Source of the DNA: Pedobacter cryoconitis | GTDB taxonomy: Bacteria; Bacteroidota; Bacteroidia; Sphingobacteriales; Sphingobacteriaceae | Direction: 5' to 3' | Length of the DNA stretch: 64,000 nucleotides | NCBI GenBank assembly: GCA_019352875.1 | Contig: JAAAFW010000006.1 | Coordinates: forward strand, 712,284 to 776,283 | Part shown: positions 54,901 to 63,054 of the stretch, one piece after another | Position numbering within the stretch: the stretch's first letter is position 1 | Layout of the letters: every line of letters begins with the position of its first letter | Made by a program: the position numbers and the translations under genes | Notes under the pieces: model-generated | Told to the model about the DNA's origin: nothing | Database searches by the model: none | The model's input: the letters and a program-made list of their open reading frames with translations, nothing else

Positions 54901-54942
54901 AAATGCTGGCCCGCCTGCGGGATACGGCAATTTTTTCTCCAT
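51925..54942 (-). CDS. Two-component regulator propeller sensor histidine kinase (LytS-type)
   Basis: 1005 aa. A signal/anchor (about 30-50) precedes a long periplasmic two-bladed propeller built of reg_prop units (HYSTADGLPSNNCYFTLQDS, GYIWAATDAGVSRFDG, KIWFSALNG, GHLWFGTNKN, NRIWMGMENG). A Y_Y_Y domain follows (NSITFYFSALDFQN, YRYRLKKTNPWTET), then one membrane helix (FWFMALLLLLASFSFY) and His_kinase (LQAMMNPHFVFNVMNSIQHY) with ATPase motifs (MILQPYIENAIWHG, DDGIGID). There is no AraC output, so it works through the LytTR regulator upstream. The ATG overlaps that gene by 89 bp. Confidence 0.95.
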   Translation of the reverse strand: MEKKLPYPAGGPAFSWKKLSYSVPVQARNNINLILVSLLFLLCGNVQRITAQHTYIKHYSTADGLPSNNCYFTLQDSKGYIWAATDAGVSRFDGKVFETFSIEDGLPDNQIIRLNEDSSGKIWFSALNGQLSYFYKGRIYNEQNNKLLKKLRFTGVVISFYEDRKGHLWFGTNKNLLVRWDGKTVKRFSSANPKSQFINTVVYEDKSGIIWAASSHCLRYFDGKTFHKSKQHLRAVSYKTAASNADHTMLFLDYRGLNFVDGDKQQLTLRIDRSLITDNAGYFYAENGNELWLANRSGVYHLESDGTKTHYLPQVTTSQVIKDNKENMWFTTNNGLYMLPKKSRRIYMLDTHQGLSQNTIKSLASDNQNRIWMGMENGIINLLERPAFAVRHFTLQDHEKYSSIKELKLNSVRDAMIFSAEFGIGKIPLKGSASEQKAGIVQNNNTDVGLKSFTIGPDRKIAMAMSSGVLVLQHPGTNFSFSSADYIQGKNFFAGRAYRVYYDKSNQLWFSNLQGLSQIKDGQLIRHYLNHPLLTKRINDIAQLEDGTIVLATDGYGMLFYQNGKLIRQLTRANGLANNICKKLLVRDGYIWVITNNGINRIEESGNHRIESFEYTNSLLSNDVNDMLIEKDTVWFATNRGLVYFANTPFDKTRETPKVLISSISSKNKELSPDSTGFVLKPGDNSITFYFSALDFQNSNILYRYRLKKTNPWTETKSRRLEISSLEPGNYQFELSAKTGNSAWSTPTVVTFTQEEHFWQSFWFMALLLLLASFSFYKIAVYVTRQQKNKEQQQLLLKNRILMLEQQALQAMMNPHFVFNVMNSIQHYINTKDTSSANKILTGFARLIRKNLDICTRSFISLEEELEYLGLYLSLEKKRFGEKFNYVLKIDPEIDQDDTRIPSMILQPYIENAIWHGLMPKENGGKIEIIMSRRDPVHLLIEIIDDGIGIDNSLQEKKGSHQSKGMMLTQERINLINQIEANPIQIEIRQNGISGTIVSVLLPID

Positions 54943-55642
54943 TTTTTAATAATAGTTCAAGGCCGTTTTTAGAATTATATTCCTTGAGATAATTCAAGTT
55001 GACTATACTTGATTTGTGTATTCTGACAAACTGATCGTCCGGCAGGATCTCTTCGAACTCTTTTAACACGCGCGAGACAGTGATCTGATCACGTTGATTA
55101 AAATGAAATACAGAATAATTACTGTCAGCTTCTATTCTGATAATTTCATCGACGTCGATTAATGTATACCCCTGACCATTAGCCAGACTGAGTTTTCGAA
55201 TACCCATACGGTCAGAAAGACTACCGCTAAGGGTCTGCAACCGTTCTGCATGATTCTGGTCTTTCCCTTTTTCGGCTGTCAGGTTTTCTGCTTTTTTTAC
55301 TGCAGCCTTTAGTTCATCAATATCAATGGGTTTGAGCAGATAATCCAATGCACTGGCCTTGATAGCCTTTAAGGCATACTGGTCATAAGCAGTAGTGAAA
55401 ATAACGCGTGCATGTAAAGAACTGGCGTCCGGAATTAACTCAAAACCGTTCAACCCTGGCATGGCGATGTCCAGAAAAATTAAGTCTATTTCGCACGTAT
55501 TCAGCAAGGTTCTGGCTTCTTCAACGGATTTTGCAATACCGCAAATATGTACATTCTCACAATTCTCCTGTAGCAGGAAATAAAGTGAAGAACGCGCAAA
55601 TTCTTCATCGTCTACTATAATTACATTCAGCACTGGTTTCAT
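54854..55642 (-). CDS. LytTR-family response regulator
   Basis: 262 aa from the ATG at 55642 (MKPVLNVIIVDDEEFARSSL); a TTG-initiated frame to 55750 is less likely. The receiver has the acceptor Asp in IDLIFLDIAMPGLNGFELI and Lys in YLLKPIDIDEL. The LytTR DNA-binding domain ends GEKIAVSRRRASIFVEKVKL. It is the cognate regulator of the propeller kinase. It is divergent from the ferritin-like pair, with a TTTGGT/ACCAAA palindrome between, so that pair is a likely target. Confidence 0.95.
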   Translation of the reverse strand: MKPVLNVIIVDDEEFARSSLYFLLQENCENVHICGIAKSVEEARTLLNTCEIDLIFLDIAMPGLNGFELIPDASSLHARVIFTTAYDQYALKAIKASALDYLLKPIDIDELKAAVKKAENLTAEKGKDQNHAERLQTLSGSLSDRMGIRKLSLANGQGYTLIDVDEIIRIEADSNYSVFHFNQRDQITVSRVLKEFEEILPDDQFVRIHKSSIVNLNYLKEYNSKNGLELLLKNGEKIAVSRRRASIFVEKVKLFSTSSGEK

Positions 55643-55696
55643 TTTATGTATTGGTGAAATTATTAAAAAAACAGGGGACTTAAGAATTTTTCTCGA

Positions 55697-55711
55697 TTTG
55701 GTAAAACCAAA
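55697..55711. promoter_or_regulatory. Palindrome between LytTR gene and ferritin-like genes
   Basis: TTTGGT-AAA-ACCAAA, a perfect 6-3-6 palindrome, 55 bp upstream of the LytTR start and 69 bp upstream of the first ferritin-like start. Confidence 0.45.
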
Positions 55712-55779
55712 GTAAAATTTTCTCCGTATGTGAGGATATAAACAAACCAATTACCTATACCGTACTAAAACTTAATCTT

Positions 55780-56490
55780 ATGAAAAATTCACTTATTGAA
55801 CCACAGGAAATTCCCTCTCAGGGGAATGATATCCTGACCGCCAGCTTTAAACGCCGGTCATTTTTACAATATGCAGGAGCGGGCCTCGCAGGTGTTGCGC
55901 TGATTGCTGCCGGCTGTAAAAAAGAACAGGTTTCCCATGATATGGGAGAAGGAGTTGACCTGGGCAGCGGAGATATCGGCATTCTTAACTATGCCTATGC
56001 ACTTGAACAATTAGAAGCAGCTTTCTATGCTGCGGTAATTCAAAGTCCATATGCAAATATGCCGGCTAACGAACTGGCTCTGCTAACAGATATCAGAGAT
56101 CATGAATTAGCTCACCGGGAGTTCTTTAAAGCAGCATTAAGTTCCAAAGCAATTCCAGCGCTGGAAGTTAATTTCAGTAGTATCAATTTTAGTTCCAGAG
56201 ATAGTGTGTTAGGAACTGCGAAAGTATTTGAAGATCTGGGTGTTTCGGCTTATAATGGAGCGGGAAAATTAATACAATCGAAAGAATATCTGCTGCTGGC
56301 CGGTAAAATTGTTTCTGTGGAAGCACGTCACGCTGCACTGATCCGCGATTTACTCGAAAATGGAAGTTTTGCTAATTCGGAAGTCATTGATATGAATGGC
56401 CTGGATAAAGCACGTACGCCTAAGGAAGTTTTAACTATGGCACAGTCATTTATTAAAACTACAATTAACGCATCCAGTTTACCATCTTAA
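55780..56490 (+). CDS. Tat-exported ferritin-like lipoprotein
   Basis: 236 aa. The N-terminus has a twin-arginine signal (SFKRRSFLQYAGAGLAGVAL) ending in a lipobox (IAAGC-KK), so it is probably a Tat-exported lipoprotein. The ferritin-like four-helix bundle (Ferritin_2 type) has LNYAYALEQLEAAFYAA, DIRDHELAHREFFKAAL and SVEARHAALIRDL, with Glu and His residues arranged ExxH as for a di-iron centre. It lies 10 bp before a paralogue. Reaction unknown; oxidative protection or iron storage in the periplasm is inference. Confidence 0.85.
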   Translation: MKNSLIEPQEIPSQGNDILTASFKRRSFLQYAGAGLAGVALIAAGCKKEQVSHDMGEGVDLGSGDIGILNYAYALEQLEAAFYAAVIQSPYANMPANELALLTDIRDHELAHREFFKAALSSKAIPALEVNFSSINFSSRDSVLGTAKVFEDLGVSAYNGAGKLIQSKEYLLLAGKIVSVEARHAALIRDLLENGSFANSEVIDMNGLDKARTPKEVLTMAQSFIKTTINASSLPS

Positions 56491-56500
56491 TTTAAAAGTT

Positions 56501-57340
56501 ATGAATATCGTTAACATATTAGAAGAAATTGAAAAAGTGGATGCAGAAGTGTATGAACGCTTAAATCCGCGTAGGGCAGCTATGAAACAATTTTTCAACT
56601 TCGGTTCAAAAGTCGCTGTTGCTGCTGTACCATTGGCTTTAGGGTCGATGTTTAAAAAAGCCTATGGACAAACCGGCACAGCCGTAGCTGTAGAGGAAGT
56701 CCTTAATTTCGCTTTGACGCTTGAATATCTTGAGTACTATTTTTATCAGCAAGGTGCAGCCACGGCGGGATTAATCCCTGCAGGAAGTCCGGCAGTGGGA
56801 GCGATTAATACTATTCGTGACCATGAACAGGCGCATGTAAATCTATTAAAAACTGCTATAACAGGTTTGGGTAAAACACCTGTTTCATTTACTGCAGGAC
56901 AGTTCGACTATACGGCAAAAGGTACATTTCCAACCGTATTTTCAAATTACCCTACTTTTCTAGCTGTTGCCCAGGCATTTGAAGATACTGGTGTGAGAGC
57001 TTATAAAGGGCAGGCAGGAAATCTGGTTGGTACCCCCGGAGTTTTGCAGACTGCGTTGCAGATTCACTCTGTGGAAGCCAGGCACGCCTCTCATATCCGT
57101 CAGATGCGTAAAGCTCCTGCTGGCGGCGGCGTGAGTGCATTAAAACCTTGGATTACAGGTGCAAATGACAGCGGTGTGCCACAGGTAGATCCTGTTTACA
57201 AAGGAGAAGATAATCTGATACAGGGTGGAGTTAATATTACTTCGCTTGGATTCAGTTCGAATGCAGCAACTGAAGCATTTGATGAACCATTGACTATGGC
57301 TGAAGTCAACGCGATAGCCGGTCTGTTTATCCGTAAATAA
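56501..57340 (+). CDS. Second Tat-signal ferritin-like protein
   Basis: 279 aa. A long N-region precedes a Tat-like signal (NPRRAAMKQFFNFGSKVAVA). The ferritin-like bundle repeats the motifs of its neighbour: LNFALTLEYLEYYFYQQ, TIRDHEQAHVNLLKTAI, SVEARHASHIRQM. It is a paralogue produced by duplication and lacks the lipobox. The C-terminal extension (about 220-279) contains no recognised motif. It is followed by a strong terminator, so the pair forms one transcript. Confidence 0.85.
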   Translation: MNIVNILEEIEKVDAEVYERLNPRRAAMKQFFNFGSKVAVAAVPLALGSMFKKAYGQTGTAVAVEEVLNFALTLEYLEYYFYQQGAATAGLIPAGSPAVGAINTIRDHEQAHVNLLKTAITGLGKTPVSFTAGQFDYTAKGTFPTVFSNYPTFLAVAQAFEDTGVRAYKGQAGNLVGTPGVLQTALQIHSVEARHASHIRQMRKAPAGGGVSALKPWITGANDSGVPQVDPVYKGEDNLIQGGVNITSLGFSSNAATEAFDEPLTMAEVNAIAGLFIRK

Positions 57341-57362
57341 TATTGGTTTCAGGTTTAGGGAG

Positions 57363-57397
57363 AGGGTGGTTGCTGTTGCGACCACCCTTTGTTTTTT
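57363..57397 (+). terminator. Terminator of the ferritin-like pair
   Basis: AGGGTGGTTGC (57363-57373) pairs with GCGACCACCCT (57378-57388) with one G-T wobble, then a T-rich tail. It is shared with convergent mqnC. Confidence 0.85.
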
Positions 57398-57398
57398 A

Positions 57399-58523
57399 TT
57401 AGTAATTTATTACCTGCTCTTCCAAATGTTCCGGAAGATCCCTGTAATTATATTTTTGACCACGGAGTTGCGGTTCAAAACCAGCCTCCCTGATTGCCTC
57501 CTGAATTCCTTTCGCAGTGAAACGATGCGGAGCACCTGCAGCGGAAACAACGTTTTCCTCAATCATAATTGACCCGAAATCATTTGCGCCGGCGTGAAGA
57601 CATAATTGAGCGACGTTTTTACCTACCGTCAACCAGGATGCCTGAATGTTTTTGATATTAGGCAGCATAATTCTGCTTAGTGCAAGCATCCGGATATATT
57701 CATCACCTGAGACATCATTTGTAATTCCGCGAAGACGTTTTAACAAAGTACCGTCGTCCTGGAAAGGCCATGGGATAAAGGCAAGGAAGCCGTTCGCATC
57801 GGCGGGTTTTTCCTGCTGAACTTCCCTGATCCAGACCAGGTGCTCAAATCTTTCTTCAATAGTTTCCACATGGCCGAACATCATGGTTGCAGAAGTAGTG
57901 ATGTCCAGCTGATGGGCGGCACGCATAACATCCAGCCATTCCTTTCCGCCACATTTACCTTTTGAAATCAATCGTCTGACCCTGTCATTCAGGATTTCGG
58001 CGCCGGCACCAGGTAGAGAATCCATTCCAGCCTCTTTAAGCGCTCTTAATACTTCCGTATGGCTTATTTTTCCAAGTTTCGCGATATGTGCAATTTCCGG
58101 AGGGCCTAAAGCGTGCAGTTTAAGATCAGGATAAAGTTCCTTTAGTTTCCTGAAAAGATCTGCGTAAAACTCCAGGCCAAGGTCGGGATGATGCCCGCCT
58201 TGCAGCAGTAACTGATCTCCGCCAAGACGGAAGGTTTCCTCGATTTTAACTTTATAAGTTTCTATGTCGGTAATATAACTGTCTTCATGACCGGGTCTTC
58301 TGAAAAAGTTACAGAATTTACAATTGGCAATACAGACATTAGTTGTATTTACATTCCTGTCAATCTGCCAGGTAACTTTCCCGCTGGGAACCTGTTTTTT
58401 TCTCAGTTCATTGGCAACGAATGCCAGCTCAGCTGTAGCAGCATTGTGATAAAGATAAACACCTTCTTCCTGGCTTAAAAAGTCAAATTTAAGGGCTCTC
58501 TCCAATAATTCGGCAGTATTCAT
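57399..58523 (-). CDS. mqnC: Cyclic dehypoxanthine futalosine synthase
   Basis: 374 aa, radical SAM. The cluster motif is CIANCKFCNFFRRPGH (CxxxCxxC), followed by GGDQLLLQGGHHPDLGLEFY and the family-typical HALGPPEIAHIAK and GAGAEILNDRVRR. It forms part of the futalosine route to menaquinone. Radical SAM relatives MqnE and CofG are similar, but GLEFY and length support MqnC. No other mqn gene is in the window. Confidence 0.93.
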   Translation of the reverse strand: MNTAELLERALKFDFLSQEEGVYLYHNAATAELAFVANELRKKQVPSGKVTWQIDRNVNTTNVCIANCKFCNFFRRPGHEDSYITDIETYKVKIEETFRLGGDQLLLQGGHHPDLGLEFYADLFRKLKELYPDLKLHALGPPEIAHIAKLGKISHTEVLRALKEAGMDSLPGAGAEILNDRVRRLISKGKCGGKEWLDVMRAAHQLDITTSATMMFGHVETIEERFEHLVWIREVQQEKPADANGFLAFIPWPFQDDGTLLKRLRGITNDVSGDEYIRMLALSRIMLPNIKNIQASWLTVGKNVAQLCLHAGANDFGSIMIEENVVSAAGAPHRFTAKGIQEAIREAGFEPQLRGQKYNYRDLPEHLEEQVINY

Positions 58524-58574
58524 AGCACAAATATACCATAAGTTATGCTGTTTTTATTTCATCATATTCTCACA

Positions 58575-58605
58575 TTTACGTTTAAATTCATATTTCATAT
58601 ATTTG
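58575..58605 (+). promoter_or_regulatory. Promoter of the M16 peptidase pair
   Basis: TTTA at 58575-58578, 19 bases, then TATATTTG at 58598-58605. The ATG at 58624 would leave a leader of only about 12 bases. Confidence 0.65.
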
Positions 58606-58623
58606 GCGCAACTAAAGAATTTT

Positions 58624-59868
58624 ATGGTAGATTTTAACCGTTTTACACTAGCCAATGGTTTACGTGTGCTGGTACATGAAGATGATACAACGCCAATGGC
58701 GGTACTAAATATCCTGTATGACGTAGGCGCCAGGGATGAGGAAGAAGGTAGAACCGGATTCGCCCATCTCTTTGAGCACCTGATGTTTGGAGGGTCAGTA
58801 AATATTCCCGTATATGACGAACCGCTACAAAGGGTGGGAGGCGAAAACAACGCTTTTACGAGTAATGATATCACCAATTATTATATTACTTTACCGGCAA
58901 CCAATATAGAAACAGCGTTCTGGCTGGAAAGCGATAGAATGCTAAGTCTGGCCTTCTCTGAAAAGAGCCTCGAGACACAGCGTAACGTAGTATGTGAAGA
59001 ATTTAAGCAACGTTATCTGAATCAACCCTATGGAGATGTCTGGCTAAAACTCAGACCGCTTGCTTATACAACCCATCCATATCGCTGGGCAACAATAGGG
59101 CAGGATCTGGCTCAGATTGAAAATGCGAAAATGGAAGACGTGAAAGCCTTCTTTCATAAACATTATAACCCCCTGAATGCAATCCTGGTTGTAGGTGGAA
59201 ACGTTAAAACGGAAGAAATAAAAGAACTGGCAGAGAAATGGTTCGGACCGATTCCATCCGGGACGCCCTATAAACGTAATTTACCTGCAGAACCGAAGCA
59301 AACCGAAGCAAGAAGCGAGACTGTTCATGCTGCTGTGCCGTTGAATGCATTATATATGGCATTTAAAATGCCTGCAAGACGGGATCCGGAATATCAGGTT
59401 TTTGACTTGCTTTCAGATGTCTTGTCTCAGGGAAATTCGGCTCGTCTTTATCAGCGTCTGTTAAAAGACCAGCAGTTGTTCAGTGATATCCATGCTTATA
59501 TTACCAGCAGCCTTGATGAAGGTTTATTTATAGTTGAGGGTAAGTTAAGTGAGGGAATTAGCATGGAAGATGCAGAAAAAGCAGTATGGAAAGAACTTTT
59601 GGAAATTGCCAGCCAGCCAGTCACTGTAGACGAATTGACTAAGGTGAAAAATAAATCTGAATCAATTATGGTATTCGCCGAGATGAGTTTGCTGGATAAA
59701 GCAATGAATCTGGCTTATTATGAACTGCTCGGAGATGCTGCGGGTCTGAACACTGAAATTGATAAATACCTTGCCGTAGAAGCAGCTGCTATACAAAATG
59801 CCGCTGCCCGGACATTTGTTCCGGCTCAATGCTCAACTTTATACTATTTAACTGCAAAAGATGCTTAA
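58624..59868 (+). CDS. M16 zinc metallopeptidase, active subunit
   Basis: 414 aa from the ATG at 58624 (MVDFNRFTLANGLRVLVHED). The inverted zinc motif HxxEH is in FAHLFEHLMFGG, with the downstream Glu probably in LETQRNVVCEEF. It has two M16 domains. No signal peptide, so it is cytoplasmic or periplasm-facing by another route. It overlaps the second subunit by 8 bp; the pair probably forms a heterodimer as in the mitochondrial processing peptidase. Confidence 0.95.
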   Translation: MVDFNRFTLANGLRVLVHEDDTTPMAVLNILYDVGARDEEEGRTGFAHLFEHLMFGGSVNIPVYDEPLQRVGGENNAFTSNDITNYYITLPATNIETAFWLESDRMLSLAFSEKSLETQRNVVCEEFKQRYLNQPYGDVWLKLRPLAYTTHPYRWATIGQDLAQIENAKMEDVKAFFHKHYNPLNAILVVGGNVKTEEIKELAEKWFGPIPSGTPYKRNLPAEPKQTEARSETVHAAVPLNALYMAFKMPARRDPEYQVFDLLSDVLSQGNSARLYQRLLKDQQLFSDIHAYITSSLDEGLFIVEGKLSEGISMEDAEKAVWKELLEIASQPVTVDELTKVKNKSESIMVFAEMSLLDKAMNLAYYELLGDAAGLNTEIDKYLAVEAAAIQNAAARTFVPAQCSTLYYLTAKDA

Positions 59869-61135
59869 CAGAACGCTGATACCTGAATCGAGACAGGTAA
59901 ACGAAATAAATTTTATTGCGCCTGCGCAGCAGCAACTAGATAACGGAATCAAAGTGTTTACACTTAATGCTGGTAAACAAGAACTGGTACGTATTGAGTT
60001 TGTCCTGGAAAACGTCAATTGGGATCCATCCAAACCTTTACAGTCAAATGCTGTAAACCACCTGATCAATAACGGTACAAACACACTTACTGCTGCACAA
60101 ATAGCTGATCAGGTAGATTATTATGGTGCTTTCCTGCAAACGGAATATGGCGCGGACCAGTCAACAATTAAGGTTTATACCTTGACTAAACACCTGAAGT
60201 CTGTCCTGCCGATCCTGTGGTCAATTTTAAATGATAGTATTTTCCCGCAACAGGAGCTGGACATCTTTAAACTTAATCAGCAGCAATCTTTAAAAGTCAG
60301 TCTTCAGAAAAATGATTTTCTGGCCAGAAAGAACTTTGCAGCAGTGTTGTTTGGAGATACAACCTACGGTTCGGGAATTTCACTGGAAGATTATCAGGGT
60401 ATCCAGAGAGAAGACCTGCTGGGCTATTTCAGGGCTGGTTATCAACCGGCAAACTGTACAGTTTTTGTAGCCGGTAAATTTGAACAGCCAGAGTTCGATC
60501 TGCTGAACGCCGTCTTCGGACAGGAGTGGAGTAATAAAGAAAAGGCTGTTGTAAACCATTTTGAATTTCCGGATCATCAGAAGGGCGACCTCTTTATTGA
60601 GCGTCCGGATGCTATCCAGTCTGCTATAAGAATGGGTACGCTGACTATCAACAGGACACATCCGGATTTTGCTGGTTTTCAGGCGCTTAATTGTCTGCTT
60701 GGCGGATATTTCGGTTCCAGACTGATGGCGAATATTCGTGAAGATAAAGGATACACTTATGGCATCGGATCTGCAGTAGTATCTATGAAGGATTCCGGTT
60801 ATTTCTTTATTGCTACTGAAGTAGGTGCTGATGTTTGTGGTAAGGCGATGAAAGAAATAGAAAAAGAAATCAGCCTTTTGCAAAATGAGGTTATTCCTGC
60901 CGAGGAGCTCGACCTCGTTCGTAATTACATGCTGGGATCAATGCTGGGTAGCCTTGAAAATGCATTCTCTCATGCTGACAAGTTCAAAAACATCTATTTC
61001 TCCGGGCTGGATTATTCTTATTATGATGATTATATCAAGACTGTAAAGAATATAAGCTCCGTGGAATTACAGGAGCTGGCTAAACGTTATCTGAACACTG
61101 ACCACTTTATCAAGGTTATTGTAGGTAAAAAATAA
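59861..61135 (+). CDS. M16 peptidase, non-catalytic subunit
   Basis: 424 aa. The M16 fold is recognisable (LDNGIKVFTLNAGKQELVRI, LLGGYFGSRLMANIREDKG), but HxxEH is absent: the equivalent region reads SNAVNHLINNGTNTLTAAQI. The conserved Arg/Tyr of the C-domain (REDKGYTYG), which binds substrate across the dimer, is kept. This matches the inactive partner in M16 heterodimers and not a degraded gene. It overlaps the active subunit by 8 bp. Confidence 0.94.
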   Translation: MLNRTLIPESRQVNEINFIAPAQQQLDNGIKVFTLNAGKQELVRIEFVLENVNWDPSKPLQSNAVNHLINNGTNTLTAAQIADQVDYYGAFLQTEYGADQSTIKVYTLTKHLKSVLPILWSILNDSIFPQQELDIFKLNQQQSLKVSLQKNDFLARKNFAAVLFGDTTYGSGISLEDYQGIQREDLLGYFRAGYQPANCTVFVAGKFEQPEFDLLNAVFGQEWSNKEKAVVNHFEFPDHQKGDLFIERPDAIQSAIRMGTLTINRTHPDFAGFQALNCLLGGYFGSRLMANIREDKGYTYGIGSAVVSMKDSGYFFIATEVGADVCGKAMKEIEKEISLLQNEVIPAEELDLVRNYMLGSMLGSLENAFSHADKFKNIYFSGLDYSYYDDYIKTVKNISSVELQELAKRYLNTDHFIKVIVGKK

Positions 61136-61142
61136 AAAATAG

Positions 61143-61176
61143 GCTGTACTGGTTTTTACATTTTAACCAGTACAGC
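61143..61176. terminator. Bidirectional terminator between M16 and DUF3857 genes
   Basis: GCTGTACTGGTT (61143-61154) pairs perfectly with AACCAGTACAGC (61165-61176), loop of ten. The plus strand ends in T6. The stop of the minus-strand gene lies in the loop. Confidence 0.88.
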
Positions 61177-63054
61177 TTTTTGTTTATCCGCCTGATAAAT
61201 CTGTTTGTAGAAATCTACGAGATTATTATATTGAGATGCAGAATAAGTGCTGTTCCTGATCAGCAACTTCCTGGTATATATCAGTTCGTTTCCTTTTTGT
61301 ACAATTTTAGTGGAATAGGTTCCAAACGGACTCTTCAGCTCGATATCTTTCGGAATAAATTCTGCCGCAAAGCCTACTGGCAGTTTAAAATGAATTTCAT
61401 CAGTATCTTCATAACCATAAGGGAGGGAGAAAGAAGTCTTCCGGCCATCTGTCTTCTGAGGAACAAATTCTTTTTTATTCAGTAAATTCATAGCGAGGAA
61501 TATTTTACCACCACCAGTTGTTGTCAGCTGACTACTTTTTAAGCTTATACTCTCGTTGATTACAGGCAAATTCTTGTCAGGTTGCCGGTAGCTGAAATTA
61601 TTGAGCTCAAGGTTAGGTATACTGAGTTCCTGAATAATTTTTTTACGCTGGTTTACAGGCTCTTCGAGCATCCTGTACAGATTGTCTTCATATTGGGCAT
61701 AAGCATAAGAAGTATTTATCTTAATGTCTGCAGCCCCCGATTCGTCTAATAAAATTTCCGCCGTTCTGCGTTGTGTATTATCTTCCGGTTTGAACACAGG
61801 TGTTCCTACCAGTTCGCCGCCTCCGGATTTTATTAGCAGTACCTGGCGACCGGCGTTTGCGTATCCGATATATCCCGCTGGTTTATAATTGCTGGTACAC
61901 TCCAGCCAGGTTGTATCCTGTTTACCCGGTACACAGAGAATCATATGGTTAGCCTGTGTAAAGCTAGAGAACTTACTATCCAGTGAAGGCCGGCCCGAAC
62001 CCAGTACGACCAGATTTGAAGATATACCCGCTACAGCCAGCATGGATTTCATATAATTGGACAGAGCTTTACAATCTCCGTAATTAACGGCAGCTACTTT
62101 CTCAGCAGCGATTGGTTTGAAGCCACCTATTCCAAGCTGGATCCCTACATATCGGGTATTCGATTGCAGGTATTGGTAGAGGATCGCAATTTTTTCCTGA
62201 TCATTTTTGGCTCCGGCTATCATTGAACGGATCTTTATTTTCGTTTGTTCAGGTAGTAATTGTCCGTTCTGGTTCAGCTGGTCGATCCATGAACCCATAT
62301 TTTCCCAGGTTCTAATGGTGCCTTTGGACCGGTCAAAATCAAATTGGTCCGGAGAAAGCTTTACCCATGGAGTAATTGTTGCCACGCCGGTACTGTAAGG
62401 TTCATACAGTACCGCAGGAATCTGCGAGCTTGTCCAGCTGTAACTGCTCTTCTGATCTTTCTGCAATGAGTCAGTTTGTAGTCCATTACTTGTTTTGTAA
62501 CGGAAAGTCAGCTGTTGCGGGATTTGAAAAGTATAACTGGATTTTTCTACTGACTGTCCAAAGTTACTCACAGGTTGCCAGCCGGGGAAAGTCAGGTAGC
62601 CATCAAAAGTTCTTTCGAAACTGTAAGCAATGGTATAAGGATAGGTTGAATGAAGGAATGTGAGCTGCTTTTTACGGTACTGGTCAAACAAAGTTCCTTC
62701 GCTGATTAAACTCTGATCTTTAAAATCAGTTGATTTAAAGGTTTTGACCAGGACTCCTTTGGCATCATATAGGGATGCTTTAAGATTGCTTAACACTGAA
62801 AAAGGATCGTAATATTCAGATATCGATGCAGCGTAGTCTCCCTGTGCATTCATAATTGTCATTACAATACTATAGGTTTGAACGAGTGATCTTTCATTTT
62901 TAACCAGAACATTCTGTTCCTCATTTCGGACCACTACAGCCGCATTTTTTGATAAATCAGCGGGAATATTACTGCTGTCATATTTTTGTTGGGCATTTAG
63001 CGTGCTGGTACAAAGCAACCAGCAGATAAAACTTAACCTATAGATTCTAATCAT
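61156..63054 (-). CDS. DUF3857/transglutaminase-like envelope protein
   Basis: 632 aa. A signal peptide (ending ...LNAQQKYD) is followed by DUF3857 (about 30-230: NVLVKNERSLVQTYSIVMTI, YAASISEYYDPFSVLSNLKA in parts). The transglutaminase-like domain (about 270-400) has TRYVGIQLGIGGFKPIAAEK, VNYGDCKALSNYMKSML (catalytic Cys) and ANHMILCVPG (candidate His). A C-terminal beta region follows. Role is unknown in Bacteroidota; probable periplasmic protein modification or degradation. It overlaps the upstream partner by 4 bp (ATGA). Confidence 0.88.
   Translation of the reverse strand: MIRIYRLSFICWLLCTSTLNAQQKYDSSNIPADLSKNAAVVVRNEEQNVLVKNERSLVQTYSIVMTIMNAQGDYAASISEYYDPFSVLSNLKASLYDAKGVLVKTFKSTDFKDQSLISEGTLFDQYRKKQLTFLHSTYPYTIAYSFERTFDGYLTFPGWQPVSNFGQSVEKSSYTFQIPQQLTFRYKTSNGLQTDSLQKDQKSSYSWTSSQIPAVLYEPYSTGVATITPWVKLSPDQFDFDRSKGTIRTWENMGSWIDQLNQNGQLLPEQTKIKIRSMIAGAKNDQEKIAILYQYLQSNTRYVGIQLGIGGFKPIAAEKVAAVNYGDCKALSNYMKSMLAVAGISSNLVVLGSGRPSLDSKFSSFTQANHMILCVPGKQDTTWLECTSNYKPAGYIGYANAGRQVLLIKSGGGELVGTPVFKPEDNTQRRTAEILLDESGAADIKINTSYAYAQYEDNLYRMLEEPVNQRKKIIQELSIPNLELNNFSYRQPDKNLPVINESISLKSSQLTTTGGGKIFLAMNLLNKKEFVPQKTDGRKTSFSLPYGYEDTDEIHFKLPVGFAAEFIPKDIELKSPFGTYSTKIVQKGNELIYTRKLLIRNSTYSASQYNNLVDFYKQIYQADKQKAVLVKM

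Noticed and set aside
59861..61135. Second M16 gene as a pseudogene
   Set aside because: It is full length with conserved substrate-binding residues; loss of the zinc motif is normal for the partner subunit.
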